The position numbers and the translations under genes were made by a program. A stretch of 64,000 bases of DNA, from the IMG/VR virus record IMGVR_UViG_3300044972_000601, positions 1 to 64,000 of that record. One strand, given 5' to 3'. The notes beneath the pieces are model-generated. The model was given only the letters and a program-made list of their open reading frames with translations. It had not been told where the DNA came from and searched no databases. Below, piece after piece: positions 5,735-11,585 of this stretch; position 1 is the stretch's first letter; every line of letters starts with the position of its first letter. This stretch comes from a virus.

Positions 5735-5898
5735 TGAAGAACGAGATTGAACGCTTGAACTTTGTCATTTGGGCAAAGACTCGTTTCCCGGGCTTTACCA
5801 CCAATCATGTACAGTATACCAAGGCCAATCGGGCATGGCGGGCTGTGGCACGTAAAGACCCTATGGTTGACAAGGTTATTAGATCCTGCTATAATTAA
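5734..5898 (+). CDS. Small basic protein with HTH-like helix
   Basis: This 54-residue protein (MKNEIERLNFVIWAKTRFPG...) starts inside the preceding stop (TGATG at 5732-5736). It is basic (TKANRAWRAVARKDPMVDKV) and may contain a helical DNA-binding segment, but no family is assigned. Its last codons carry the -35 and -10 of the next promoter, so coding and control DNA overlap. Confidence 0.6.
   Translation: MKNEIERLNFVIWAKTRFPGFTTNHVQYTKANRAWRAVARKDPMVDKVIRSCYN
5867..5895 (+). promoter_or_regulatory. Sigma70 early promoter
   Basis: TTGACA, 17 bp, TATAAT with TGC before the -10, embedded in the 3' end of the 5734-5898 gene. It drives 5930-6130. Confidence 0.85.
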
Positions 5899-5929
5899 GG
5901 CTACAGTAAACAACTAAGGAGCGAAACTT

Positions 5930-6130
5930 ATGCGTACACAGACAACCCGACTGCTAGAGATGATGGACGAAGGTCTTATCTCAGCCCAAGCCATTGCTGA
6001 GATGGCTCTGGCCTACATGAGCGAAGACGATGTGGCAGACATGATGAGGGCCAATGACATCCTGGAGGAAGAGGATGATGGGCAACCCAGCGAATCCCAG
6101 GAGTGGGAATCGTTTGACGCAGACTGCTAA
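5930..6130 (+). CDS. Small acidic helical protein
   Basis: This 66-residue protein (MRTQTTRLLEMMDEGLISAQ...) is helical and very acidic at the C-terminus (DILEEEDDGQPSESQEW). The segment DEGLISAQAIAEMALAYMSE looks like paired helices. Preceded by AGGAGCG and followed 10 bp later by the next gene. No family name can be given. Confidence 0.65.
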   Translation: MRTQTTRLLEMMDEGLISAQAIAEMALAYMSEDDVADMMRANDILEEEDDGQPSESQEWESFDADC

Positions 6131-6140
6131 GGAGCACACT

Positions 6141-6515
6141 ATGACACGCTATTACGACGAACTGGCCGTTTACGAACGCAACGGATTTGATATCATTGTG
6201 GACAAATCATATGAAGACCTGGATCCCAAAGACTGTTTTGATGACGACTGCTTCAACATCAAAGAAATGTATTCCGACATCGAGTGCGGGAACCTTGACT
6301 GGTTCATGCTCCGTGTCCGAGTTATGGTTGAGAACATCGAACTCAGCTCGGAGTTCTTGGGCGGATGCTTATACAAAGACGCCCGCGAAGTCCTTACAGA
6401 CGGCACGGCAGAAGACCTCATCGACATGGCTCTGACTGAAGCCAAGAAGGATGTCTACAGGCTGTACAAGAAGTTCCAGGACATCAGCTGGGAACTTGAC
6501 GCACAATCGGTTTGA
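6141..6515 (+). CDS. Hypothetical acidic protein
   Basis: This 124-residue protein starts at ATG 6141 after an AGGAGC site (MTRYYDELAVYERNGFDIIV). An upstream in-frame ATG at 6054 lies inside the previous gene and lacks a ribosome site. The sequence is Asp/Glu-rich in the first half (SYEDLDPKDCFDDDCF) and ends with a helix (ALTEAKKDVYRLYKKFQD). The next promoter begins in its last codons. No domain recognised. Confidence 0.65.
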   Translation: MTRYYDELAVYERNGFDIIVDKSYEDLDPKDCFDDDCFNIKEMYSDIECGNLDWFMLRVRVMVENIELSSEFLGGCLYKDAREVLTDGTAEDLIDMALTEAKKDVYRLYKKFQDISWELDAQSV

Positions 6516-6524
6516 TGCTATAAT
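6496..6524 (+). promoter_or_regulatory. Sigma70 early promoter
   Basis: TTGACG, 17 bp, TATAAT with TGC before the -10. The leader ACTTAAACACACACAGGAGC is shared with other early genes. It drives 6553-6888. Confidence 0.85.
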
Positions 6525-6552
6525 AAACACTTAAACACACACAGGAGCGAAG

Positions 6553-6888
6553 ATGCTAACCATTCAACAAGTGAATTCAGCTATCATGTTGCAGACATGG
6601 ACCAATGAGCAACTGACCAGCATGATTGATGCAGTCAAGTGGAATCGGGCTACATTGGCCAAGATCACCAAACGTAGCCTCAGCATTGGTGACAACGTGA
6701 ACTTCACATCCAGCAAGACTGGTGTGAATGTAACGGGTGTAGTGACTAAGATTGCCATCAAGTATGTCACGGTGAAGACTGTGCAGGGCTTGTGGAGAGT
6801 GCCAGCCAACATGCTGGAGAAGGTTGAAGAGGAGTGGACTCCGGACAATGCAGACTTCAACGACAGAGGTTCACGTCATCACTATTGA
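6553..6888 (+). CDS. Small protein with SH3/KOW-like segment
   Basis: This 111-residue protein starts MLTIQQVNSAIMLQTWTNEQ. A basic helical region (DAVKWNRATLAKITKRSLS) is followed by a beta segment GDNVNFTSSKTGVNVTGVV and VTVKTVQGLWRVPANML. This pattern resembles a small SH3/KOW-like barrel that could bind nucleic acid or polymerase. I recall similar proteins in aquatic T4-like phages. The assignment of a barrel is inference, and the function is unknown. Confidence 0.65.
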   Translation: MLTIQQVNSAIMLQTWTNEQLTSMIDAVKWNRATLAKITKRSLSIGDNVNFTSSKTGVNVTGVVTKIAIKYVTVKTVQGLWRVPANMLEKVEEEWTPDNADFNDRGSRHHY

Positions 6889-6917
6889 TTGACAAGGATA
6901 GGTTCATGTGCTATAAT
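6889..6917 (+). promoter_or_regulatory. Sigma70 promoter of ncRNA/tRNA-Asp unit
   Basis: TTGACA, 17 bp, TATAAT. The -10 is the loop of a perfect 10-bp inverted repeat (GTTCATGTGC at 6902-6911, GCACATGAAC at 6920-6929), which looks like an operator. No protein gene of reasonable size follows. Confidence 0.85.
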
Positions 6918-6923
6918 AAGCAC

Positions 6924-7149
6924 ATGAACAGTTAGATAAGAGTTAAAGGTTACCCACACCGTTAGGCACTGTAAGACGCGAGCACAGAGGGCACTCTACG
7001 CAATCTTACAGTGTATGAAATAGGAGCAAAAGCTCTGGAGATGCGGCGGAGCATGTGGGAAGTAATGACCGTCAAGGCCCGTGAGAGATGCGCTTACAGG
7101 TAGACATAGATTGACAATGGTTCCTTTAGTTCTTTTCTAACTGAGATTT
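6924..7149 (+). ncRNA. Structured non-coding RNA upstream of tRNA-Asp
   Basis: The transcript from the 6889 promoter has no credible gene before the tRNA. It folds strongly. A 10-bp stem (CACTGTAAGA at 6967-6976 with TCTTACAGTG at 7004-7013) continues inward with GCG/CGC and AGAG/CTCT. A small GAGC-AAAA-GCTC hairpin follows near 7023. An outer helix can form between CCCACA (about 6953-6958) and TGTGGG. A 20-codon frame (start MRRSMWEV) exists after AGGAGC but is probably incidental. It matches no RNA class I can identify. Confidence 0.5.
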
Positions 7150-7224
7150 GCCGAGGTAGTCCTCTGGGAGGGCAACGGATTGTCTATCCGACCTAGGCGG
7201 GTTCGATCCCCGTCCTCGGCGCCA
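7150..7224 (+). tRNA. tRNA-Asp (GUC)
   Basis: A cloverleaf with a perfect 7-bp acceptor stem (GCCGAGG with CCTCGGC), a D arm GTCC/GGGC, anticodon loop TTGTCTA (anticodon GTC), T stem GCGGG/CCCGT with loop TTCGATC, discriminator G and encoded CCA. The top pair of the anticodon stem is an A-A mismatch. It lies at the end of the ncRNA transcript. Confidence 0.9.
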
Positions 7225-7296
7225 TTCAAGGCATTCAGGTAGTCCCTGATGTAAGCCCAATCCATGAACTGTTGTTTTTTCACAACACCCAAAAAA

Positions 7297-7322
7297 AGAC
7301 CTGGTTGACATCAGGGTCTTTG
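7297..7322 (+). terminator. Hairpin terminator after tRNA-Asp
   Basis: AGACCTG (7297-7303) pairs with CAGGGTCT (7312-7319, one bulge) and is followed by a short T run. The right arm can instead pair with CCCTGATGT at 7244-7252, so two exclusive folds exist. Confidence 0.5.
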
Positions 7323-7331
7323 CACAAGCTG

Positions 7332-7360
7332 TTGACGTTTTGGTGGAAGTACGCTATAAT
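7332..7360 (+). promoter_or_regulatory. Sigma70 early promoter
   Basis: TTGACG, 17 bp, TATAAT. Drives 7390-7644. Its leader differs from the shared one (ACACTAAAAAGGACACACA). Confidence 0.85.
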
Positions 7361-7389
7361 ACATGCATACACACTAAAAAGGACACACA

Positions 7390-7644
7390 ATGCTTACACA
7401 ATGCATAGCAAAAGCAAAATTAGTTTTTAACAAAAAACTCAAAACTTATAAACTTGTTGTAGCGTTTAACGCACACAAAACAATCAAGCCAAACGGGGAC
7501 GTAAAATACAGCTTCCCTACGCAAGCAAAATGCAATTATGTAAGCGGAGATTTGCTTGCAGACAATTTGCAAAACGAGCTTGCAACTGTACTGCCTACAG
7601 TTTATGCAACATTACGCACAAACAGCGTAGAGTTTGTAGATTAA
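7390..7644 (+). CDS. Small hypothetical protein
   Basis: This 84-residue protein begins MLTQCIAKAKLVFNKKLKTY and is basic in the first half, beta-like (YKLVVAFNAHKTIKPNGDVK) and helical later (DNLQNELATVLPTVYATL). Codon choice is strongly A-ending (GCA, AAA, ACA, TTA), unlike genes before 7 kb and after 8.8 kb, so this segment may have a different origin. No family recognised. Confidence 0.65.
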   Translation: MLTQCIAKAKLVFNKKLKTYKLVVAFNAHKTIKPNGDVKYSFPTQAKCNYVSGDLLADNLQNELATVLPTVYATLRTNSVEFVD

Positions 7645-7690
7645 TACTAAAGTTAATGACCTTACCAGCTGTAGGGTTATTACAGCGCAT

Positions 7691-7719
7691 TTGACATTTT
7701 AGCCAAAATGCGCTATAAT
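7691..7719 (+). promoter_or_regulatory. Sigma70 early promoter with dyad
   Basis: TTGACA, 17 bp, TATAAT. Arms GCGCATTT (7685-7692) and AAATGCGC (7706-7713) form a dyad across the spacer, and CATTTT/AAAATG forms an inner one. Drives 7750-8631. Confidence 0.85.
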
Positions 7720-7749
7720 AACAACTTAGCAACAAAGAAAGTAACAAAA

Positions 7750-7986
7750 ATGGGAATTTACGCAAGCACAGTTAACGCATATGCAGAATCTGCCGCTCGT
7801 GCGCAAGTGTACACTATGCAAAACAAATTGCAAAGCTACGGACAAACAGCACAGCAACTAAATGTTAGCAGTGCAAAGTTCCGCAGGGACATCGAAACTA
7901 AAAAAGCAAAGTTTATTGCAAAAATGCAAAAAGACAAAATTGCAAAAATGCAAGCAGAGATTGCACACTTGCAAGCAACAGTTTAA
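7750..7986 (+). CDS. Small coiled-coil protein
   Basis: This 78-residue protein (MGIYASTVNAYAESAARAQV...) is almost all helix. The C-terminal half, about residues 40-78 (ETKKAKFIAKMQKDKIAKMQ then AEIAHLQATV), has heptad-like spacing typical of a coiled coil. I used ATG 7750 because the upstream frame starts within the -10. Ala/Lys/Gln-rich with A-ending codons. Probably oligomeric; function unknown. Confidence 0.65.
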   Translation: MGIYASTVNAYAESAARAQVYTMQNKLQSYGQTAQQLNVSSAKFRRDIETKKAKFIAKMQKDKIAKMQAEIAHLQATV

Positions 7987-8003
7987 TTTTTAAGGAGCAA
8001 AAC

Positions 8004-8393
8004 ATGTTAGAAAACACTTTTACATTGCACACAAACGGACGCGGCTATTGGTCGCGCAAAGCAACTGCTGTAACTGTTGAGGCGCTAGACTTGCAGTACA
8101 TTACAAACGACAAGGACTTTGGCGAGCTGTGCATACACTTTAACACAAACGATTGGGACACAAAAACAGACGGGCTTATATACACAGACAAAAAGTTTAT
8201 GTCGGAACTGCGCACATACTTGCAAACTGTGGGCTTTACGCAAGCGGAAGCCGACGACGTTAGCTACAGCGAGCAGGGGATGCAAAGCGACAATTATGTT
8301 AGCTGTGACGTAGGGGCTGTGTTTATAGCGGGCTTAGAGCGTTTAGAGCCGGAGCATGTGCAAGCTGTGTATAAGGAGTGCGAGGATGTTTAA
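8004..8393 (+). CDS. Hypothetical protein
   Basis: This 129-residue protein follows 17 bp after the coiled-coil gene with its own AAGGAGC site (MLENTFTLHTNGRGYWSRKA). It has mixed secondary structure: ALDLQYITNDKDFGELCIHF, a helix with FMSELRTYLQTVGFTQAEAD, then YVSCDVGAVFIAGLERLEPE. No catalytic motif is apparent. It overlaps the start of the next gene by 8 bp, so the three genes 7750-8631 form one operon. Confidence 0.65.
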   Translation: MLENTFTLHTNGRGYWSRKATAVTVEALDLQYITNDKDFGELCIHFNTNDWDTKTDGLIYTDKKFMSELRTYLQTVGFTQAEADDVSYSEQGMQSDNYVSCDVGAVFIAGLERLEPEHVQAVYKECEDV

Positions 8394-8631
8394 CGTAACA
8401 TGCAAGCAACTAGACGACACACTACAATGGACGGGTGCTGTTGCAATTATTGCGGGCCATGTGCTTAACGCTGTAGGGCCTAGCATGTACCCCTACAACA
8501 TTGCAGTATTTGCTGTGGGCACGGTTGCGTTTTTGGCATGGGCCGTGCGTGTGCGCAACATGCCGCAAGCTGTTGTCAACCTCGTAGCATTAGCCATAGG
8601 GCTAGTAGGGTTATACAACGCTGTTGGTTGA
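8386..8631 (+). CDS. Three-span small membrane protein
   Basis: This 81-residue protein (MFNVTCKQLDDTLQWTGAVA...) has three hydrophobic spans: about 15-32 (WTGAVAIIAGHVLNAVG), 37-57 (YNIAVFAVGTVAFLAWAV) and 62-80 (AVVNLVALAIGLVGLYNA), with positive residues RVRN between spans 2 and 3. The length and three-helix layout recall SemiSWEET-like or PnuC-like small transporters of aquatic phages, but the key motifs cannot be confirmed. ATG 8386 is chosen; the frame upstream lies in the previous gene. Confidence 0.7.
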   Translation: MFNVTCKQLDDTLQWTGAVAIIAGHVLNAVGPSMYPYNIAVFAVGTVAFLAWAVRVRNMPQAVVNLVALAIGLVGLYNAVG

Positions 8632-8656
8632 CGTTTTGGCTAAAGTGCGTTATAAT
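8628..8656 (+). promoter_or_regulatory. Sigma70 early promoter
   Basis: TTGACG, 17 bp, TATAAT; the -35 overlaps the stop region of the membrane protein gene. Drives 8684-8839. Confidence 0.85.
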
Positions 8657-8683
8657 ACACACATAGCAACAAAGGAGCACACA

Positions 8684-8839
8684 ATGAGAGACGCAATACT
8701 TGCAAAGCTAGCGGAAGTAGAAGAGATGCTGTTAGAGGCAACGCTGGACGGCGAGCAACTGGCAGAGATGGCAGTGTTTGAAGAAGTGACTGGGGCGTTG
8801 AACACGCTGACAGAAGCGGTTGACTACTACGTGGATTGA
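8684..8839 (+). CDS. Small acidic helical protein
   Basis: This 51-residue protein (MRDAILAKLAEVEEMLLEAT...) is a continuous acidic helix with regular Leu spacing (ILAKLAEVEEMLLEATLDGE), likely a helical hairpin or dimer. The start at 8684 has an AGGAGC site; upstream codons in frame lie in the promoter. Promoter hexamers of the next gene occupy its last codons. No family recognised. Confidence 0.6.
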   Translation: MRDAILAKLAEVEEMLLEATLDGEQLAEMAVFEEVTGALNTLTEAVDYYVD

Positions 8840-8848
8840 CTGTATAAT
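8820..8848 (+). promoter_or_regulatory. Sigma70 early promoter
   Basis: TTGACT, 17 bp, TATAAT. TTGACT is directly repeated inside the spacer. The leader ACTTAAACAAACATTAGGAG is of the shared type. Drives 8881-9153. Confidence 0.8.
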
Positions 8849-8880
8849 TAACACTTAAACAAACATTAGGAGCGAACCAA

Positions 8881-9153
8881 ATGGACAAATACGAAATTGT
8901 AGATATGTTTGAGCAAAACTTTATGACCCGCAGTGAAGGCGAGACCGGCGTAAAGAACTTGGAAAACGTGTGCGAGATCCTGGGCTACGGCACGGGCTTT
9001 ATGCGTAACCGTGCTATTGAGGAGTTCCTCACAGACAATCCGGGTGCTGTAGAAGCCCTGTTCCAGTTTATTACAGAGTGGGCCGTACGCAACTCCGACT
9101 GGCAAGCTGGCATGGAAGATGCTCTTGCTGAAGAGGGGTTGGTTGACGAGTAA
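8881..9153 (+). CDS. Conserved hypothetical acidic protein
   Basis: This 90-residue protein (MDKYEIVDMFEQNFMTRSEG...) is helical and acidic: KNLENVCEILGYGTGFM, then IEEFLTDNPGAVEALFQFI and MEDALAEEGLVDE. The charge (many Asp/Glu) would suit a protein that binds a basic partner such as a nucleoid or polymerase component, but this is only speculation. It has a strong shared-type leader and ribosome site. Confidence 0.65.
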   Translation: MDKYEIVDMFEQNFMTRSEGETGVKNLENVCEILGYGTGFMRNRAIEEFLTDNPGAVEALFQFITEWAVRNSDWQAGMEDALAEEGLVDE

Positions 9154-9171
9154 GCCAAAAGCTGTTATAAT
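9143..9171 (+). promoter_or_regulatory. Sigma70 early promoter
   Basis: TTGACG, 17 bp with the GCCAAAA core, TATAAT; located in the last codons of 8881-9153. Drives 9202-9705. Confidence 0.85.
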
Positions 9172-9201
9172 ACACACATCAACAACACATTGGAGCGAAC
9201 A

Positions 9202-9441
9202 ATGAAAGTATCACAACTCATCGAAGCATTGCAAAGCATGGACCCAACACTGGACGTTCACTTTAGCTACTGCTATGGCGACCACTGGCGCACAGAGGTG
9301 GCCCCTGCTGTGTCACACATTGACATGGGCATAGTGGGTTACAGCGAGTACCACCGTATGGACAAAGTCATCGAAGTTGATTATGACGACGAGGACAGCG
9401 CCGACGAGTGCAAGGGCAAACCCGTAGTTCTTATTGCTTAA
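9202..9441 (+). CDS. Conserved small phage protein
   Basis: This 79-residue protein starts MKVSQLIEALQSMDPTLDVH and contains paired His/Tyr segments (HFSYCYGDHWRTEVAPAV), then acidic DYDDEDSADEC and a C-terminal strand KPVVLIA. The opening VSQLIEALQSMDPxxxV is a recurrent pattern in small phage and bacterial proteins of unknown function, as I recall. ATG 9202 has the TTGGAGCG site; the in-frame ATG at 9190 overlaps that site. Confidence 0.65.
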   Translation: MKVSQLIEALQSMDPTLDVHFSYCYGDHWRTEVAPAVSHIDMGIVGYSEYHRMDKVIEVDYDDEDSADECKGKPVVLIA

Positions 9442-9450
9442 GGAGCAGAC

Positions 9451-9705
9451 ATGATTACAGCAGACACACTAGAGGTTCTAACAGATTTTGGACCACAGTA
9501 TCTAACCAGAGCCGCACAGGATGCAGGCTACAGAGGTCCTAACTTCACATCGTGCAAGTTCCTGGGCATCACTAATGGCGGCCAGTTCTGCTACATGGGT
9601 GTCTTCCAAGTAGAGGGCGGTACTGACAGCACAAAGGTCTTCCTTACATATGACCACACAGAGGATAAGGTCTTTGCAGACGTTCAGTTGACAGACTGGG
9701 CTTGA
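9451..9705 (+). CDS. Hypothetical protein
   Basis: This 84-residue protein (MITADTLEVLTDFGPQYLTR...) is second in the unit, 9 bp after the previous stop with an AAGGAGC site. It is predicted as a small alpha/beta domain (GPNFTSCKFLGITNGGQF, CYMGVFQVEGGTDSTKVF, LTYDHTEDKVFADVQL). No active-site motif is seen. The next promoter starts in its end. Confidence 0.6.
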   Translation: MITADTLEVLTDFGPQYLTRAAQDAGYRGPNFTSCKFLGITNGGQFCYMGVFQVEGGTDSTKVFLTYDHTEDKVFADVQLTDWA

Positions 9706-9716
9706 TACGCTATAAT
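9688..9716 (+). promoter_or_regulatory. Sigma70 early promoter
   Basis: TTGACA, 17 bp with a TGGGC core, TATAAT. Drives 9749-10413. Confidence 0.85.
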
Positions 9717-9748
9717 ATACGCTTACACAAACACACTAGGAGCACACA

Positions 9749-10225
9749 ATGGGAACACGTTCAACAATCGCATTGGAATTCGCAGACGGCACAGTAGAGC
9801 AAGTGTATTGCCACTGGGACGGCTATCTCGAGCACAACGGCAAAATCCTTGCTGAACACTATTCAGATCCGTTCAAACTGCGTGACTTGATTGATCAAGG
9901 CAGCATCAGTTCGCTGGGCAAGGTTGTTGGCAATACACATCCTTTCAGCCCATTCGAAGGCGAGACACAGAAAGCACAGTACGAAGCGGCAATGGCAGCG
10001 GGTGCAACTACATTCTACGCACGAGATCGTGGCGAGGAGTTGCAAGTAGAGAAGTTCAACGACTTCCAGGACTACTTGGCTCATCACCAGTATGAGGAAT
10101 ACGAGTACATCCTACGCCGGGACGGCAACTGGTACGTTCAATGCCACGATGACGCCTTTGTTACATTAAAGTCTGCAATCGCAGACGAACAAGATCGAAT
10201 TGCACAAGAGGAGACAGCAGAATGA
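9749..10225 (+). CDS. MGTRSTI-family phage protein
   Basis: This 158-residue protein begins MGTRSTIALEFADGTVEQVY and continues CHWDGYLEHNGKILAEHYSD. This N-terminal block is a widely conserved phage family (MGTRS...Y-C-H-W-D-G-Y) that I recall from many tailed phages; its function is unknown. The middle has LRDLIDQGSISSLGK, and the end contains a second conserved-looking segment EYEYILRRDGNWYVQCHDD. It overlaps the next gene by 4 bp. Confidence 0.75.
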   Translation: MGTRSTIALEFADGTVEQVYCHWDGYLEHNGKILAEHYSDPFKLRDLIDQGSISSLGKVVGNTHPFSPFEGETQKAQYEAAMAAGATTFYARDRGEELQVEKFNDFQDYLAHHQYEEYEYILRRDGNWYVQCHDDAFVTLKSAIADEQDRIAQEETAE

Positions 10226-10413
10226 GCAAGATGGCCGAACTAGCATACGATATCGAGCAACTATACATCGAGGGCCTGCATCCTACAAAGATTGCCAAAG
10301 AGCTCGACTGTCCGTTGACAGTGGTCTACGATTGGTTGGAATCATGTAGCTTGGAAGCAGATGTTGCGGAAAAGCCACAGGATGAACCTTACAGCCCTTA
10401 CTTGGGCGCTTGA
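10222..10413 (+). CDS. Small helix-turn-helix protein
   Basis: This 63-residue protein has a resolvase/Trp-repressor-like helix-turn-helix at about residues 10-40: IEQLYIEGLHPTKIAKELDC then PLTVVYDWLESC. Such an isolated HTH could act as a small transcription regulator of the early promoters (inference). It is coupled to 9749-10225 by ATGA. The acidic tail ADVAEKPQDEPYSPYLGA overlaps the next -35. Confidence 0.65.
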   Translation: MSKMAELAYDIEQLYIEGLHPTKIAKELDCPLTVVYDWLESCSLEADVAEKPQDEPYSPYLGA

Positions 10414-10438
10414 CACTCTGGGCTTTTGGTTGTATAAT
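10410..10438 (+). promoter_or_regulatory. Sigma70 early promoter
   Basis: TTGACA, 17 bp with a TGGGC core, TATAAT; overlaps the stop of the HTH gene. Drives the unit 10464-11010. Confidence 0.85.
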
Positions 10439-10463
10439 TACTACATACAGACAGGAGCACACA

Positions 10464-10604
10464 GTGAAAATCATAATCAAAGTACCAAAGAAGCACAGAG
10501 AACACATCATCCTGTTCTGTACAGGCACACCTTTCCGGCAGAAGGTTGTGCAGAGCAAGATCCAATACCGTCGTCAACCCAAACACAAAGGACGCGAGCA
10601 ATGA
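10464..10604 (+). CDS. Small basic protein, GTG start
   Basis: This 46-residue protein uses GTG at 10464, placed 7 bp after an AGGAG site. It reads MKIIIKVPKKHREHIILFCT and GTPFRQKVVQSKIQYRRQPK. It is highly basic and could bind nucleic acid. No upstream ATG fits because the in-frame one lies in the promoter. Its stop overlaps the next start as ATGA. Function unknown. Confidence 0.55.
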   Translation: MKIIIKVPKKHREHIILFCTGTPFRQKVVQSKIQYRRQPKHKGREQ

Positions 10605-10816
10605 ACGAACGAATTGATGAATTGTGGCAAGAGGCAGTAGACGCCACGTGGATTGATAATTCTAAGTCTGCTCACGAAAAGTTCGCCGAGTTGATTGTGC
10701 GGGAATGTAAAGAGAACTTTGGTAAAGTTTGGTATGAACAAGGTTTAGATATTCGTGGTGCAGAATTTGGTAAGTTTATGACACGGTTTGAAGAACATTT
10801 CGGAGTTGAAAAATGA
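10601..10816 (+). CDS. MNERI/FAELIVREC family small protein
   Basis: This 71-residue plus-strand member begins MNERIDELWQEAVDATWIDN, with core HEKFAELIVRECKENFGKVW and end FEEHFGVEK. It shows that the family is not confined to the left operon. The junction with the next copy keeps the FGV-E codons with GGAG, as in the minus-strand array. ATGA overlaps at both ends. Confidence 0.75.
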   Translation: MNERIDELWQEAVDATWIDNSKSAHEKFAELIVRECKENFGKVWYEQGLDIRGAEFGKFMTRFEEHFGVEK

Positions 10817-11010
10817 ACGAACGAATTAACCTACTGTTGGAACAGTCCGGCCTCCAGCCTTATTACGATGCACAAGAGGGCCAAATCGAAAAGTTCGCCC
10901 AGTTGATTGTGCAGGAATGTATGGAAGAAGTTATGACTTACCAGCATCACCGCAATCCTACTATACCGTTCATAGTAGAAGATATTAAAAAACATTTCGG
11001 AGTTGGTTGA
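10813..11010 (+). CDS. MNERI/FAQLIVQEC family small protein
   Basis: This 65-residue member starts MNERINLLLEQSGLQPYYDA, with core IEKFAQLIVQECMEEVMTYQ and end IKKHFGVG. Here the usual junction is broken: the terminal codons run straight into a TTGACA promoter instead of another start. Only a Gly replaces the final EE, so the promoter cassette seems to have landed exactly at the junction. Confidence 0.75.
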   Translation: MNERINLLLEQSGLQPYYDAQEGQIEKFAQLIVQECMEEVMTYQHHRNPTIPFIVEDIKKHFGVG

Positions 11011-11035
11011 CAGGACTAGCCAATCCTGCTATAAT
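11007..11035 (+). promoter_or_regulatory. Sigma70 promoter, copy A of identical set
   Basis: TTGACA, spacer GGACTAGCCAATCCTGC, TATAAT. It is one of four promoters with identical spacers (also 11308, 15003, 15334). The arms CAGGA/TCCTG make a dyad. Drives 11066-11311. Confidence 0.9.
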
Positions 11036-11065
11036 ACACACATGGACAACGCAAAAGGAAGCAAG

Positions 11066-11311
11066 ATGAACAAACAATGCTACGTTAGATTCAACGAAGA
11101 CCTGCATGTTCTCTACAATGATCGTTTCATCCGCGTGTCGCTGTTCACGTTCGAGGACGGCGGCCAACGATGCTGTCATTTGAGCGGGCCGGTGGGCTGG
11201 GAACTCAGCCACACAGGGTCCGAAGCTGACGGAAAGTTTGAAGAGCTGTTGGGCCTAGAAGAAGTCTCGTGGGATGACTTGAAGCGGCTGGGCTTCACAC
11301 AATACGGTTGA
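11066..11311 (+). CDS. Hypothetical protein
   Basis: This 81-residue protein (MNKQCYVRFNEDLHVLYNDR...) is beta-rich at first (FIRVSLFTFEDGGQRCCHLS) and helical at the end (EADGKFEELLGLEEVSWDDL). ATG 11066 has an AAAGGAAG site. An in-frame ATG at 11042, 6 bp after the -10, could give a leaderless form with the extension MDNAKGSK. The next promoter overlaps its stop. No family recognised. Confidence 0.6.
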   Translation: MNKQCYVRFNEDLHVLYNDRFIRVSLFTFEDGGQRCCHLSGPVGWELSHTGSEADGKFEELLGLEEVSWDDLKRLGFTQYG

Positions 11312-11336
11312 CAGGACTAGCCAATCCTGCTATAAT
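11308..11336 (+). promoter_or_regulatory. Sigma70 promoter, copy B of identical set
   Basis: Same hexamers and spacer as copy A at 11007. Drives 11361-12033. Confidence 0.9.
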
Positions 11337-11360
11337 ACACGCATACACTAGGAGCACAAG

Positions 11361-11585
11361 ATGATCGTACACAATGTTCAAGTCTACCCAGTCTATGCTG
11401 GTCATATCAATGATCACAAGGTCATCAGAGAGGAAGAGTTTAACTCCCGTGAGGATGCACTCATGTGGGTAGGATACTACAACCAGCATGAGCACTGGAA
11501 CCAAAATGATTGGGCTGAGAACGGCAACGGCGTCGTTGCTGTCTACACTGGCATGATTGATACTGAAACAGGAGAGAATCTATGA
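11361..11585 (+). CDS. Hypothetical protein
   Basis: This 74-residue protein (MIVHNVQVYPVYAGHINDHK...) has a central helix EEFNSREDALMWVGYYNQHE rich in aromatic residues and ends VAVYTGMIDTETGENL. It has an AGGAGC site and overlaps the following family gene by 4 bp. Its ending TGENL resembles the ending of the family gene at 11582 (FGENL), another reused junction. Function unknown. Confidence 0.6.
   Translation: MIVHNVQVYPVYAGHINDHKVIREEEFNSREDALMWVGYYNQHEHWNQNDWAENGNGVVAVYTGMIDTETGENL

Noticed and set aside
5133-5804. 223-residue minus-strand frame
   Set aside because: Lies antisense over three promoter-driven overlapping genes with ribosome sites; Cys/Ser-rich composition of a shadow frame.
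6924-7149. Glutamine riboswitch, SRP RNA, tmRNA or group I intron
   Set aside because: The conserved core strings of these classes that I could check by eye are missing; left as an unclassified structured RNA.
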